Origin: Candidatus Woesearchaeota archaeon
GTDB taxonomy: Archaea > Nanobdellota > Nanobdellia > Woesearchaeales > JACRKL01
DNA: 13,459 bases
Direction: 5' to 3'
Assembly: GCA_016219795.1 (NCBI GenBank)
Contig: JACRKK010000107.1
Location: forward strand, 1-13,459
A program made the translations under genes and the position numbers. This document shows, piece after piece, positions 1 to 5,582 of this stretch. Position 1 is the first letter of the stretch; each line of letters opens with the position of its first letter. Below the pieces are notes generated by a model. That model had not been told where the DNA came from and made no database searches. It worked only from the letters and a program-made list of their open reading frames with translations.

Positions 1-587
1 ATCCCATAAGCTCTGCAAGTCTCTATCATCTCTCTTATATTTCTTTTATAATCTTCAACGGTTACTCTCTCACCTCTTGAAGATTCAGACGGGATTTCCG
101 CATCCAATCTAACCCTATCTTCACATTGATTATATGTGCAGTCGTTATTACCCAAGTAAATTGTTACGTAATCTACTTTAATTCCACTTTTTGCAATTTT
201 TTTAAGAAGTAAGTGGAGGGATTTCTTTCCCTGATGACTTGTGTATCCTGGAACTCCTGCATTAAAAACATTAGCAAATAATTGCTCTTCTAGTAACTTA
301 GAATATGTTTTGTAACTAAAAAACGGGGCATTTTGATCTTGATTTCCTTTGAATGTTCTATTACTATTCCATCCACTTGTTGAAGAATCACCAATATTCA
401 GAAAGGTAGGGTATCCGGTTCTCACTCCTCTAATAATCTCTTCTAATGGAGCAAATGATTGTGAAGTTATTAATTTTCCGTCAGGGAACCTAAAACCGAG
501 AGTTTCATCTCCCTCAAAGATTCTATTATTATACCCTATCATCAATGGGTTGTCTGAAAACACATCTCCTTCGTTTTTATTTACCAT
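1..587 (-). CDS. SGNH/GDSL-type hydrolase, 5' part only (runs off left edge)
   Basis: The first 195 residues are visible and the rest lies beyond position 1. The SGNH pattern is readable: block I with nucleophile region NIGDSST (Gly66, Asp67, Ser68), block II glycine in NAGVPGYTS (Gly111), and block III YLGNND (Asn148, Asp149). The C-terminal DxxH block is outside the window. Family members are esterases, lipases or acyl/acetyl hydrolases acting on lipids or glycans; the substrate cannot be told here. No signal peptide or membrane segment is visible in this part. The ATG at 587 has an in-frame stop two codons upstream, and a TATA-like TATTTAAAA (610-618 on the plus strand) centred 27 nt upstream, so a leaderless transcript is likely. 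The gene is clearly more A+T-rich than most of the window, which may indicate recent acquisition. It diverges from the TrmB-like regulator, a possible controller. Family call is firm; function is open. Confidence 0.85.
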   Translation of the reverse strand, partial: MVNKNEGDVFSDNPLMIGYNNRIFEGDETLGFRFPDGKLITSQSFAPLEEIIRGVRTGYPTFLNIGDSSTSGWNSNRTFKGNQDQNAPFFSYKTYSKLLEEQLFANVFNAGVPGYTSHQGKKSLHLLLKKIAKSGIKVDYVTIYLGNNDCTYNQCEDRVRLDAEIPSESSRGERVTVEDYKRNIREMIETCRAYG

Positions 588-684
588 AAATTAGTGGTAA
601 TTTAATGACTATTTAAAAGAGAACTCTCCAATTTTAGAGAGTCTTTAGTAAATCTTAAATAGTACCTCAAGCATGACTGCTTTC
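588..684. promoter_or_regulatory. Divergent promoter region between SGNH hydrolase and TrmB-like regulator
   Basis: Two archaeal TATA-like boxes point outward. TATTTAAAA (610-618) serves the minus-strand hydrolase and CTTAAATA (654-661) serves the plus-strand regulator. Each centre lies about 27 nt from an ATG (587 and 685), the distance expected for leaderless archaeal mRNAs. A perfect 6+6 inverted repeat, ACTCTC-8 nt-GAGAGT (623-642), sits between them and is a natural operator candidate. Positions are seen directly; promoter and operator function is inferred. Confidence 0.55.
623..642. promoter_or_regulatory. Candidate operator palindrome
   Basis: Arms ACTCTC (623-628) and GAGAGT (637-642) are perfectly complementary around an 8-nt AT-rich spacer. 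The site lies between two divergent TATA-like boxes and next to a winged-helix regulator gene, so binding here could control both directions, including the regulator itself. It could also be a short chance palindrome. Confidence 0.4.
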
Positions 685-1404
685 ATGGAATTAGATCTCT
701 TGAAAAATCTTGGATTCAGTTACGCAGAAGCAAAAGTGTATTTTACACTCTTAGAAGTAGGTTCCGTAAAAGTAGGCAAGATTATTGAAAAATCAGGGCT
801 CCAAAGTTCTACTATCCACAATACTATGCATGCACTGGTTGCTCGCGGGTTTGTGAGCTATATCCATCAGGGAAAAATTAAATATTACCAGGCAGTTGAT
901 CCAGAATCAGTCTTAAAGAGTTTCAGAGAAAAAGAGCGGCTTTTTGAAGAAGCGTTGCCTAGACTTCATCAATTACACCAGTCCTATCAAGCAAGTCCGC
1001 AAGCAGAACTTTTCGAGGGTTTCGGCGGTGTTATGAACCTGCTTAATGTCCTAATCTCGCATGCGCATCCTTCTGATATTTACTATTTTTTTGCAATGGA
1101 TGAAAAAGATTTGAATAACGAAATCCAAACATTTTTTGAGCGGTATGATGCAAAACGTGCAGACAAAGGACTTATTGTTAAGGGGTTGGCACGTAAAGAA
1201 TTAAAGCCTTTTTTTGTTGAAAGGACTTCATTGCAGATGCGGTATGTATCCCATCCTATCCCTACCAATCTCAGCATATGCAATGATCAAATGGCTCTTA
1301 TTACCTGGGGTAAGAAGCCGATGGGTATCCTTATCCAGTCCCCACAAATTATCAGTAGCCAGATTGACTTTTTCAATGTTCTCTGGGAAAACGCGCATCG
1401 TTAA
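685..1404 (+). CDS. TrmB-like transcriptional regulator
   Basis: The product is 239 aa from the chosen ATG at 685; an in-frame ATG at 673 would add MTAF. The start at 685 is preferred because it gives the family-typical opening MELDLLKNLGFSYAEAKVY and lies 27 nt from the TATA-like box at 654-661. Residues about 1-70 form a winged helix-turn-helix (LLEVGSVKVGKIIEKSGLQ, then a recognition helix with SSTIHNTMHAL and a wing around KIKYYQA). The C-terminal about 140 residues look like the TrmB ligand-sensing alpha/beta domain. In characterised archaea TrmB proteins repress or activate sugar and central carbon genes in response to sugars; the ligand here is unknown. It is divergent from an SGNH hydrolase and may be autoregulated through the palindrome at 623-642. 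The family call is good; the regulon is not deducible. Confidence 0.85.
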   Translation: MELDLLKNLGFSYAEAKVYFTLLEVGSVKVGKIIEKSGLQSSTIHNTMHALVARGFVSYIHQGKIKYYQAVDPESVLKSFREKERLFEEALPRLHQLHQSYQASPQAELFEGFGGVMNLLNVLISHAHPSDIYYFFAMDEKDLNNEIQTFFERYDAKRADKGLIVKGLARKELKPFFVERTSLQMRYVSHPIPTNLSICNDQMALITWGKKPMGILIQSPQIISSQIDFFNVLWENAHR

Positions 1405-1415
1405 ACATACTTTAT

Positions 1416-1434
1416 TCTGAAAAAAAAGAAAAGG
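1416..1434 (-). terminator. T-rich terminator of the PpiC gene
   Basis: Just beyond the minus-strand stop at 1441, the transcript would contain a nearly uninterrupted U stretch (minus-strand reading of 1420-1432, eight U, one C, four U). Archaeal RNA polymerase terminates at such U-rich runs without needing a hairpin. It also lies in the 36-nt gap between convergent genes. Confidence 0.5.
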
Positions 1435-1440
1435 AAGCCC

Positions 1441-2454
1441 CTATTCCATCACTCTCTTGATGTCTGCCTTGGCAACAAGACCGCTGACATACGCCTGGAG
1501 CGTTTCCTGCTGTTTCTGGGAGGCAACGAGTTGTTTGATTGCGTCTTTGATCTCGTCAAAGGAGACGGTGTCTGCTTCCCGTTTGATGATGTGGAAACCA
1601 AACTGTGTCTCTACAGGCTCTGAGATCTGGCCGACCTGGAGCGCAAACGCAGCGTCTTCAAATGGCTTTACCATTTGGCCTTTACCAAAGAATCCAAGGT
1701 CGCCGCCGCGGGCAGCACTTCCTGTATCTAAGGATTTCTCCACTGCAAGTTCAGCAAATGTTTTCTTGCCCTGCACCAGTTCATCGAGGATGGCTGTTGC
1801 TTCTTCTTGTGTTTTGACCAGAATATGGCGTGCACGGATTTCGCCTTCTTTTGCGGTGAATGCGTCTGTATTGTTAGTATAATAGGCCAGTGCCTCATCA
1901 TCCGTCGCCGGTTCTATGGAGGAGAGGACTGTTGCATTGAACAGTTGGGTGATGACCAGCTGCCGCTTAAAATAGCCAAGGAAATCGTCCTTGGAGAGGT
2001 TCTGCTGGGCAAGCCGCTCTTCAAAGGTCTGTTCACTCATACCGTTTTGTGCCAGATACATGCTCAAAAACTGTTCTACCTCATCATCAGTCATGGAGAT
2101 ACCATTGCTTTCTGCTTCCTGCAAAAGCAGCATCTCGACGATAGTCTGATTTAAAACCTGCTCTTTGGTGATGGCTGGGTTCTGCTTGACTGCTTCAGCA
2201 TAGAGTCTGTCCACTTCTGCAGTGGTGATGACGCCCAAGTTCACGTATGCGGCAATAGAGCCGGTCTGCTTTTCTGTTTTTAGGAGCTCTTTTGGGGGGA
2301 ATATCTTCCCTGAGAAGACGATGAATGCAACGATGCCTAACAGCACGATGATGCAGCATGCCAGGATGAGAAGGTCCTTTTTGCCGGAGCGGCTGTGCTC
2401 TTCATGATGTTCGATCTGCTCGTCTTTATGCTCTTTGCTCGCTTTCTTTGCCAT
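1441..2454 (-). CDS. Membrane-anchored peptidyl-prolyl isomerase, PpiC/SurA-like foldase
   Basis: The product is 337 aa. A charged, His/Glu/Lys-rich cytoplasmic tail (1-26) precedes one membrane helix (about 28-47), so the remainder is outside the cell. Residues about 65-200 are a helical SurA/PrsA-type chaperone domain. Residues about 206-292 form a parvulin (rotamase) domain, visible as IRARHILVK with His210, RGGDLGFFGKGQM, and the closing FGFHIIKRE with His288. It would help fold exported proteins by cis-trans proline isomerisation, which fits the secreted, proline-rich and disulfide-bearing proteins encoded at 8610-13459. An SD site AGGTGAT lies 3-5 nt before the ATG, and a TATA-like box at 2501-2512 suggests a short leader of about 26 nt. 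It appears monocistronic and ends against the convergent regulator gene. Confidence 0.92.
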   Translation of the reverse strand: MAKKASKEHKDEQIEHHEEHSRSGKKDLLILACCIIVLLGIVAFIVFSGKIFPPKELLKTEKQTGSIAAYVNLGVITTAEVDRLYAEAVKQNPAITKEQVLNQTIVEMLLLQEAESNGISMTDDEVEQFLSMYLAQNGMSEQTFEERLAQQNLSKDDFLGYFKRQLVITQLFNATVLSSIEPATDDEALAYYTNNTDAFTAKEGEIRARHILVKTQEEATAILDELVQGKKTFAELAVEKSLDTGSAARGGDLGFFGKGQMVKPFEDAAFALQVGQISEPVETQFGFHIIKREADTVSFDEIKDAIKQLVASQKQQETLQAYVSGLVAKADIKRVME

Positions 2455-2515
2455 GATATCACCTTTTAGATTGGAATTAGGGGCGGTTTTATCTTATCCT
2501 ACATAAATATTTCGC
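2455..2515 (-). promoter_or_regulatory. Promoter and ribosome site of the PpiC gene
   Basis: On the minus strand ATATTTATGT (2501-2512) is a TATA-like box. A start about 26 nt further on gives a short leader that ends in AAAAGGTGATATC before the ATG. AGGTGAT matches the archaeal anti-SD, unlike the leaderless genes nearby. Confidence 0.5.
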
Positions 2516-2794
2516 TTCAGATATCTTCCAGAATCAGAACACCCCATCCTTGTTCGGACAGTTAGCAGGTATTGCCTGCCCGCAATCCCACATCTCTACA
2601 TTTTCCCCGCGTCTGACGCCATCTTTTTGTATAGGCACAGAAATTAATATTCGTAGTGTTTCATGTGCCTATATACCGCAGACTTTGACATATAAATATC
2701 CGAAAATCAAAGTCTGCCAGTATAAGTTGCAAGATTTTTTTTGGTACGGGTAACACAAATCCATCAATGTATACGCTCATAGTTTCAGACCCCC
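2516..2794. other. Non-coding interval between VOC pseudogene and PpiC gene
   Basis: No convincing gene is seen here. An open frame at 2550-2753 (+) has no family features and no start signals. The interval contains a small hairpin GCAGG-5 nt-CCTGC (about 2564-2578), the double-hairpin structure at 2629-2724, and a T-run near 2733-2741 on the plus strand. No tRNA or recognisable C/D box RNA was found. It may hold a small element insertion, a decayed gene or an unrecognised RNA. Confidence 0.5.
2629..2724. repeat. Tandem double hairpin with GTATA ends (possible miniature element)
   Basis: Hairpin 1 has perfect 10-bp arms TATAGGCACA (2630-2639) and TGTGCCTATA (2664-2673); its loop can pair further by GAAA/TTTC. 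Hairpin 2 has perfect 11-bp arms GCAGACTTTGA (2678-2688) and TCAAAGTCTGC (2707-2717) around an AT-rich 18-nt loop holding TATAAATA. GTATA occurs at both outer ends (2629-2633 and 2720-2724), 91 bp apart, and TATATAC lies between the hairpins. This arrangement of two hairpins with a short palindromic motif at both ends and in the middle mirrors the insertion at 2967-3057. Whether it is a mobile element, a regulatory site or a structured RNA is unknown. Confidence 0.55.
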
Positions 2795-3300
2795 TTATTG
2801 TTTCTTGCTTGTTTTTTCTCCACTAACCTCTGGCCCTCCTTCATGCAGGCCCATGATGTTGCCTTCGGTATCCCTAAACGCAGCAATCCATCCCATACCT
2901 TTGCCTATCTCCTGTTTTGGCATGCACGTTGTTGCGCCGTTTGCTTGGGCTTTCTTCAAGGTCTTGTCTATAGAGGAATTTGAATAACCCATAGTTTTAG
3001 TCAAATTCCTCTAAGAGAATTTTGACAAATAGATGGTTAATCAAAATTCTCTATAGAATTGACGTGGATGTAGTTCATGAATGGCTGGTCTGGAGTTTTT
3101 CGCTGCATGAGCCCGCCATTTATTGCTCCTACCCGCTTTGGCATTCTGTCCTTGTCCACTTCAGTTGTTCTGACAATCCAGTAACCTCCGCCAGGAAATG
3201 AATATCTGGTTATCTCCCAGCCAAAAATCTTCTCGTAAAATTTCTTTGCTCGCTTAACATTGTCTGCTGGTATTTCAAAATGCACGATGGGGTCTGCCAT
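2795..3300 (-). pseudogene. VOC (glyoxalase-fold) family gene interrupted by an 83-bp insertion
   Basis: The 5' part (3300 to about 3050) encodes an N-terminal VOC half, opening MADPIVHFEIPADNVKRAKK and reaching NYIHVNSI, then stops at TAA (3037-3039). The 3' part (about 2974 to 2795) encodes the matching C-terminal half in another frame, including KQEIGKGMGWIAAF and DTEGNIMGLHE. Deleting 83 bp between the two TCTATAGA copies joins them as ...NYIHVNSI-DKTLKKAQANGA..., giving a normal 140-aa protein close to the 'enzyme related to lactoylglutathione lyase' group. The frame offset equals 83 modulo 3, so there is no other damage. An SD site AGGAGG lies 8 nt before the ATG, 18 nt after the DoxX gene. 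As written it would make only a truncated product. The family acts in detoxification or small-molecule metabolism; the substrate is unknown. Confidence 0.88.
2967..3057. mobile_element. Double-hairpin miniature insertion with 8-bp target duplication
   Basis: A 75-bp insert (2975-3049) lies between two identical copies of the palindromic octamer TCTATAGA (2967-2974 and 3050-3057). Inside are two hairpins: GGAATTTGA (2975-2983) with TCAAATTCC (3001-3009), and GAATTTTGA (3017-3025) with TCAAAATTC (3041-3049). They are separated by TCTAAGA (3010-3016), a near copy of the flank. The two hairpins are also imperfect inverted copies of each other, including their loops (ATAACCCAT against ATGGTTAA), so the whole insert is one nested inverted repeat that can fold as a cruciform. 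It encodes nothing. It splits the VOC gene, and the pre-insertion reading is unambiguous. An 8-bp duplication is typical of several IS families (IS6, ISL3, IS256, IS1595), but no parent transposase is in the window. Confidence 0.75.
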
Positions 3301-3318
3301 TAAACATCCTCCTCCTGA

Positions 3319-3711
3319 TTATGCTTTAAACAATCCTGCATATTTGTCCCAGTTGCACCAGGCAAGGAATCCAGCCAGTAGCGCAATGATAACACCAATG
3401 ACGAGTCCAGACTGGTCTAAGAAAATACCCACTAATAGGATATTAAGGATAATAGGTGCAAGAATCAATAGGGAAAGTGGTGTCCATCTCTTAAAAAAGA
3501 GCATAAACCCAGCAATTGCCTCAGTTATTTTGAGAAATGGAAAAAAATACCCTGTTGCCAAAAGCCCGGACGCAAACCGCCCCATAGGCGTTGCCGGGTC
3601 AATAGGTAGATCTCCCATAAAAAAATAGGCAATGCCTCCCAGAAAAAAAACCAGGCCAAGAAGAATTCTTGCTCCGGTTGATGTGTATTTTAGTGTTTTG
3701 GTTTCATTCAT
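3319..3711 (-). CDS. DoxX-family membrane protein
   Basis: The product is 130 aa from the ATG at 3711. Four membrane helices are visible (around GARILLGLVFFLGGIAYFF, ASGLLATGYFFPFLKITEA, LSLLILAPIILNILLVGIF and GLVIGVIIALLAGFLAW). The length and the pattern G-R-ILLGLVF followed by T-GYFFP-LK fit the DoxX/DoxD-like group, whose members are linked to thiol, sulfur or oxidative-stress chemistry in the membrane; the exact activity is unknown. A GTG at 3720 could extend it by three codons, but the SD GGTGA (3721-3717) stands 5 nt before the ATG at 3711 and doubles as the stop of the upstream VOC gene. This indicates translational coupling. It is the middle gene of a VOC-DoxX-VOC operon. Confidence 0.85.
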   Translation of the reverse strand: MNETKTLKYTSTGARILLGLVFFLGGIAYFFMGDLPIDPATPMGRFASGLLATGYFFPFLKITEAIAGFMLFFKRWTPLSLLILAPIILNILLVGIFLDQSGLVIGVIIALLAGFLAWCNWDKYAGLFKA

Positions 3712-3716
3712 AGCTA

Positions 3717-4124
3717 TCACCTTTTTGGTTTGGATGTTTCATCCATAAAGAACACTTCCCAGATATGTCCATCAAGATCCTCAAAAGCGCGGCCATACAT
3801 CCATCCGTAATCTTGTGGTGCTCTTGGTTCTCTGCCACCGGCGTTTATTGCCCAAGTCATCAGCTCATCCACTTTTGTTCTGCTCTCAACAGAAAGGGCA
3901 AGCAATACTTCCGTGCTTTTCTTGGCATCACATATCTCCTTTTGGATAAATGTCTTAAAGAATTTTTCAACTAGAAGCATTGCAAAAATGTTCTCACCAA
4001 TAATCATGCAGGTTGCATTCTGGTCGGTGAATTCGGGGTTGAAAGTGAACCCTAGTTTAGTGAAGAAGTCTATCGCCTTTTTGAGGTCTTTCACAGGTAA
4101 ATTCACAAAAATCTGTTTGGCCAT
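3717..4124 (-). CDS. VOC family protein, predicted lactoylglutathione lyase-like (COG3607 type)
   Basis: The product is 135 aa, the full family length. The opening AKQIFVNLPVKDLKKAIDFF, the middle EFFKTF-like VEKFFKTFIQKEICDAKKS, and the ending PQDYGWMYGRAFEDLDGHIWEV match the COG3607 pattern of two paired beta-alpha-beta-beta-beta halves. Members of this superfamily bind a metal and act on aldehydes, antibiotics or similar small molecules, but the substrate of this subgroup is not established. It is first in the operon: a TATA-like TTTATTAAA (minus strand, 4146-4154) is centred 26 nt before the ATG, implying a leaderless start. Its TGA lies inside the SD of the DoxX gene. Confidence 0.9.
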   Translation of the reverse strand: MAKQIFVNLPVKDLKKAIDFFTKLGFTFNPEFTDQNATCMIIGENIFAMLLVEKFFKTFIQKEICDAKKSTEVLLALSVESRTKVDELMTWAINAGGREPRAPQDYGWMYGRAFEDLDGHIWEVFFMDETSKPKR

Positions 4125-4216
4125 GGAACAAAAATAAGTTTAGGATTTAATAAAGTTATTGGTCAAAAAGCTATAAACAATAGTTTTCTCTCTTTAAGAA
4201 AAATGCAGAAGAAGCG
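4125..4216 (-). promoter_or_regulatory. Promoter of the VOC-DoxX operon
   Basis: TTTATTAAA on the minus strand (4146-4154) is centred 26 nt before the ATG at 4124, and no SD is present, as expected of a leaderless mRNA. Downstream of the neighbouring IMPase stop (4217) is a short U-rich stretch (minus reading of about 4197-4206) that may end that transcript. Confidence 0.45.
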
Positions 4217-4987
4217 TTACCGCATCTTTGCTATCATGCGCACCAATCCTTCATGATTCTTTGCGTTGCTTGCCAGGACGCTCTTTGAGGCAATGCCAAA
4301 CTGCCTGCCCTCAAGATCTGTCACCATGCCGCCTGCCTCCCTGATAATGCAGGTGCCTGCAGCATAATCCCAAGGATGAATGGATGTCCGAAAATAGAAA
4401 TCGCTTAGACCCTCTGCAAGATTCATCAGAATTCTGCCTGCGCAAGACGCTGCAGTTTCAATGTTGCTTACTTTCAGGAGCAACTTATCATAGATCTTCA
4501 GATTCTCTCTTCTGGCCTTAAATGTGGATGTCATATGGGTACTCCCTACCATTTTCTTCATTTCATGGAAGCCGGAAACATGAATCTTCCTGCTCCCGCA
4601 AAACGCGCCTTTTCCTTTCTCGGCGCTGAACCATATATTCTGGACTGGAAAATAAATGACGCCAAGCACCAGTTCTCCCTCCTTCTGCAGGCCAATCATC
4701 ACGCAGAAATCAGGGTTGTTACGGACAAAATTGAACGTCCCGTCCAGCGGGTCAACGACCCACAGCGGTTTTGTGCTTGCGTCACCGCCAAGCTCCTCAC
4801 TTAAGAAAAGGTGATCTGGAAACGCACGACCTATAATTTCCCTTATTTTTTTATCCGCCCCAACATCCGCTGCAGTCACCGGAGAACTATGCTCTTTATA
4901 TCTTATGTGGAGTGGCTTTCTGAAGTGGTGCAGAAGAATCTCCCCTGCTTCCCTTGCTGCCTTTTTTGCGATATCCAGTTCTTTCAT
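4217..4987 (-). CDS. Inositol monophosphatase / archaeal FBPase IV family phosphatase
   Basis: The product is 256 aa, the usual length. Metal and catalytic motifs of the Li+-sensitive phosphatase fold are all visible: SEE (63-65), DPLDGT (79-84, with Asp79 and Asp82) and PWDYAAG (205-211, with Asp207). Archaeal members hydrolyse inositol-1-phosphate, fructose-1,6-bisphosphate or both; likely roles are inositol for membrane lipids or gluconeogenesis. Location in the cytoplasm is expected, since no signal peptide is seen. The ATG at 4987 matches the family N-terminus (AREAGEILL), and an in-frame TAG lies three codons upstream. The promoter is unclear: GGAGG is 17 nt upstream, too far for a normal SD, and the nearest TATA-like box lies only about 12 nt upstream and suits the opposite gene better. 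Confidence 0.92.
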   Translation of the reverse strand: MKELDIAKKAAREAGEILLHHFRKPLHIRYKEHSSPVTAADVGADKKIREIIGRAFPDHLFLSEELGGDASTKPLWVVDPLDGTFNFVRNNPDFCVMIGLQKEGELVLGVIYFPVQNIWFSAEKGKGAFCGSRKIHVSGFHEMKKMVGSTHMTSTFKARRENLKIYDKLLLKVSNIETAASCAGRILMNLAEGLSDFYFRTSIHPWDYAAGTCIIREAGGMVTDLEGRQFGIASKSVLASNAKNHEGLVRMIAKMR

Positions 4988-4994
4988 CGTAAAC

Positions 4995-5003
4995 TATTTA
5001 TAA
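4995..5003 (+). promoter_or_regulatory. TATA-like box for the small zinc-finger gene
   Basis: TATTTATAA is centred 26 nt before the ATG at 5025, fitting leaderless transcription. It sits in the 37-nt gap between divergent genes and could also be read on the minus strand, but that would place the start inside the phosphatase gene. Confidence 0.45.
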
Positions 5004-5024
5004 TCCTCCTTCCTGTGATGGGTC

Positions 5025-5210
5025 ATGGGTTACCAGCGCATTGAAGATGGGCACTGTAAATTCTGCAATGGATACACTCAATATTTCTGCGACAGCTGCC
5101 ACAATTTCATCTGTGAGGAGCACACCCATAAAGTTAAAGTGAAACGAGGGATGACTTTCTTTATCTACTGTCCCCACTGCTTCAAGCGGCAGAAGCACAA
5201 CCCTCACTAG
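5025..5210 (+). CDS. Small zinc-finger protein, function unknown
   Basis: The product is 61 aa and is built almost entirely of metal ligands: CKFC (11-14), CDSC (22-25), C30xxH33 followed by His35, and CPHC (49-52). This spacing suggests two zinc sites, as in B-box-like or treble-clef folds. Such small archaeal zinc proteins often bind nucleic acid or other proteins, but I recognise no named family. Support for a real gene comes from the regular CxxC pairs, a TATA-like box 26 nt upstream and the neat fit between flanking genes. Its TAG overlaps the TAG of the convergent DUF3467 gene in the shared palindrome CTAG, leaving no intergenic space. Confidence 0.7.
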   Translation: MGYQRIEDGHCKFCNGYTQYFCDSCHNFICEEHTHKVKVKRGMTFFIYCPHCFKRQKHNPH

Positions 5211-5569
5211 CCAAAATAGACGGGTGACTCTTCTTTGGTTGTATCATCTTTTGGTTTCTTGTTCTTTTTGTTTGCTTTCTCAAGTGCCTTTGGCGGCTTA
5301 ATCTTGCCAAACTGCTTCTCATACTTTTGCAGGTTTTGCTGCAAAAGCTCGATGAGATTCTTGGCCATGAACGGATCAAGAATTACCACATTGTGCGAAA
5401 TAACCATGGGCTGAAAATCCCTATTTCGGATATCCAGACGGGGCACTGCCCTCTTAAAATCAAGGTAGAAGCGCACAGGTGTGTGCGTGATGGCAAAATC
5501 GTCTGAGAAAAACTCAGTTCCATTGACAATGTCAAAATTGATTTTATTCTCTTTTTTTATCTCAGTCAT
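5207..5569 (-). CDS. DUF3467 family protein
   Basis: The product is 120 aa. Residues about 20-90 carry the DUF3467 pattern: an ITHTPVRFYLDF strand, a middle hydrophobic section with PMVISHNVVILDPFMAKNL, and the helix ELLQQNLQKYEKQFG. The C-terminal about 30 residues are Lys-rich and low in complexity, ending ESPVYFG. The domain is widespread in bacteria and archaea but has no established function. It is cytoplasmic by appearance. It is the last gene of the PGI/PMI operon, 13 nt after the membrane-protein gene; GGGGG about 8 nt before the ATG is a weak SD. Confidence 0.83.
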   Translation of the reverse strand: MTEIKKENKINFDIVNGTEFFSDDFAITHTPVRFYLDFKRAVPRLDIRNRDFQPMVISHNVVILDPFMAKNLIELLQQNLQKYEKQFGKIKPPKALEKANKKNKKPKDDTTKEESPVYFG

Positions 5570-5582
5570 AGCAAAAACCCCC

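Noticed and set aside
349..594. Open frame on the plus strand opposite the SGNH hydrolase
   Set aside because: It has no family features and lies on the antisense of a strand whose reading gives clear SGNH motifs.
2516..2680. tRNA or C/D box RNA in the interval before the PpiC gene
   Set aside because: Single CTGA motifs and short hairpins occur, but there is no C box, cloverleaf or T-loop sequence.
2550..2753. 67-codon plus-strand frame in the non-coding interval
   Set aside because: It contains the hairpin structures, has no start signals and no recognisable protein pattern.
2795..3004. C-terminal VOC half as an independent small gene
   Set aside because: Its first residues derive from the inserted hairpin and no SD precedes it; it is the tail of the interrupted gene.
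2967..3057. CRISPR-like repeat array
   Set aside because: Only two imperfect hairpins are present, with no regular repeat-spacer pattern and no cas genes; a single small insertion explains it better.
2967..3057. Archaeal bulge-helix-bulge intron
   Set aside because: The boundaries pair in a nearly continuous helix instead of two 3-nt bulges separated by 4 bp. RNA removal remains formally possible and is noted as an alternative in the finding.
4998..5207. Minus-strand frame overlapping the small zinc-finger gene
   Set aside because: It lacks motifs, while the plus strand shows ordered CxxC pairs and a suitable promoter.
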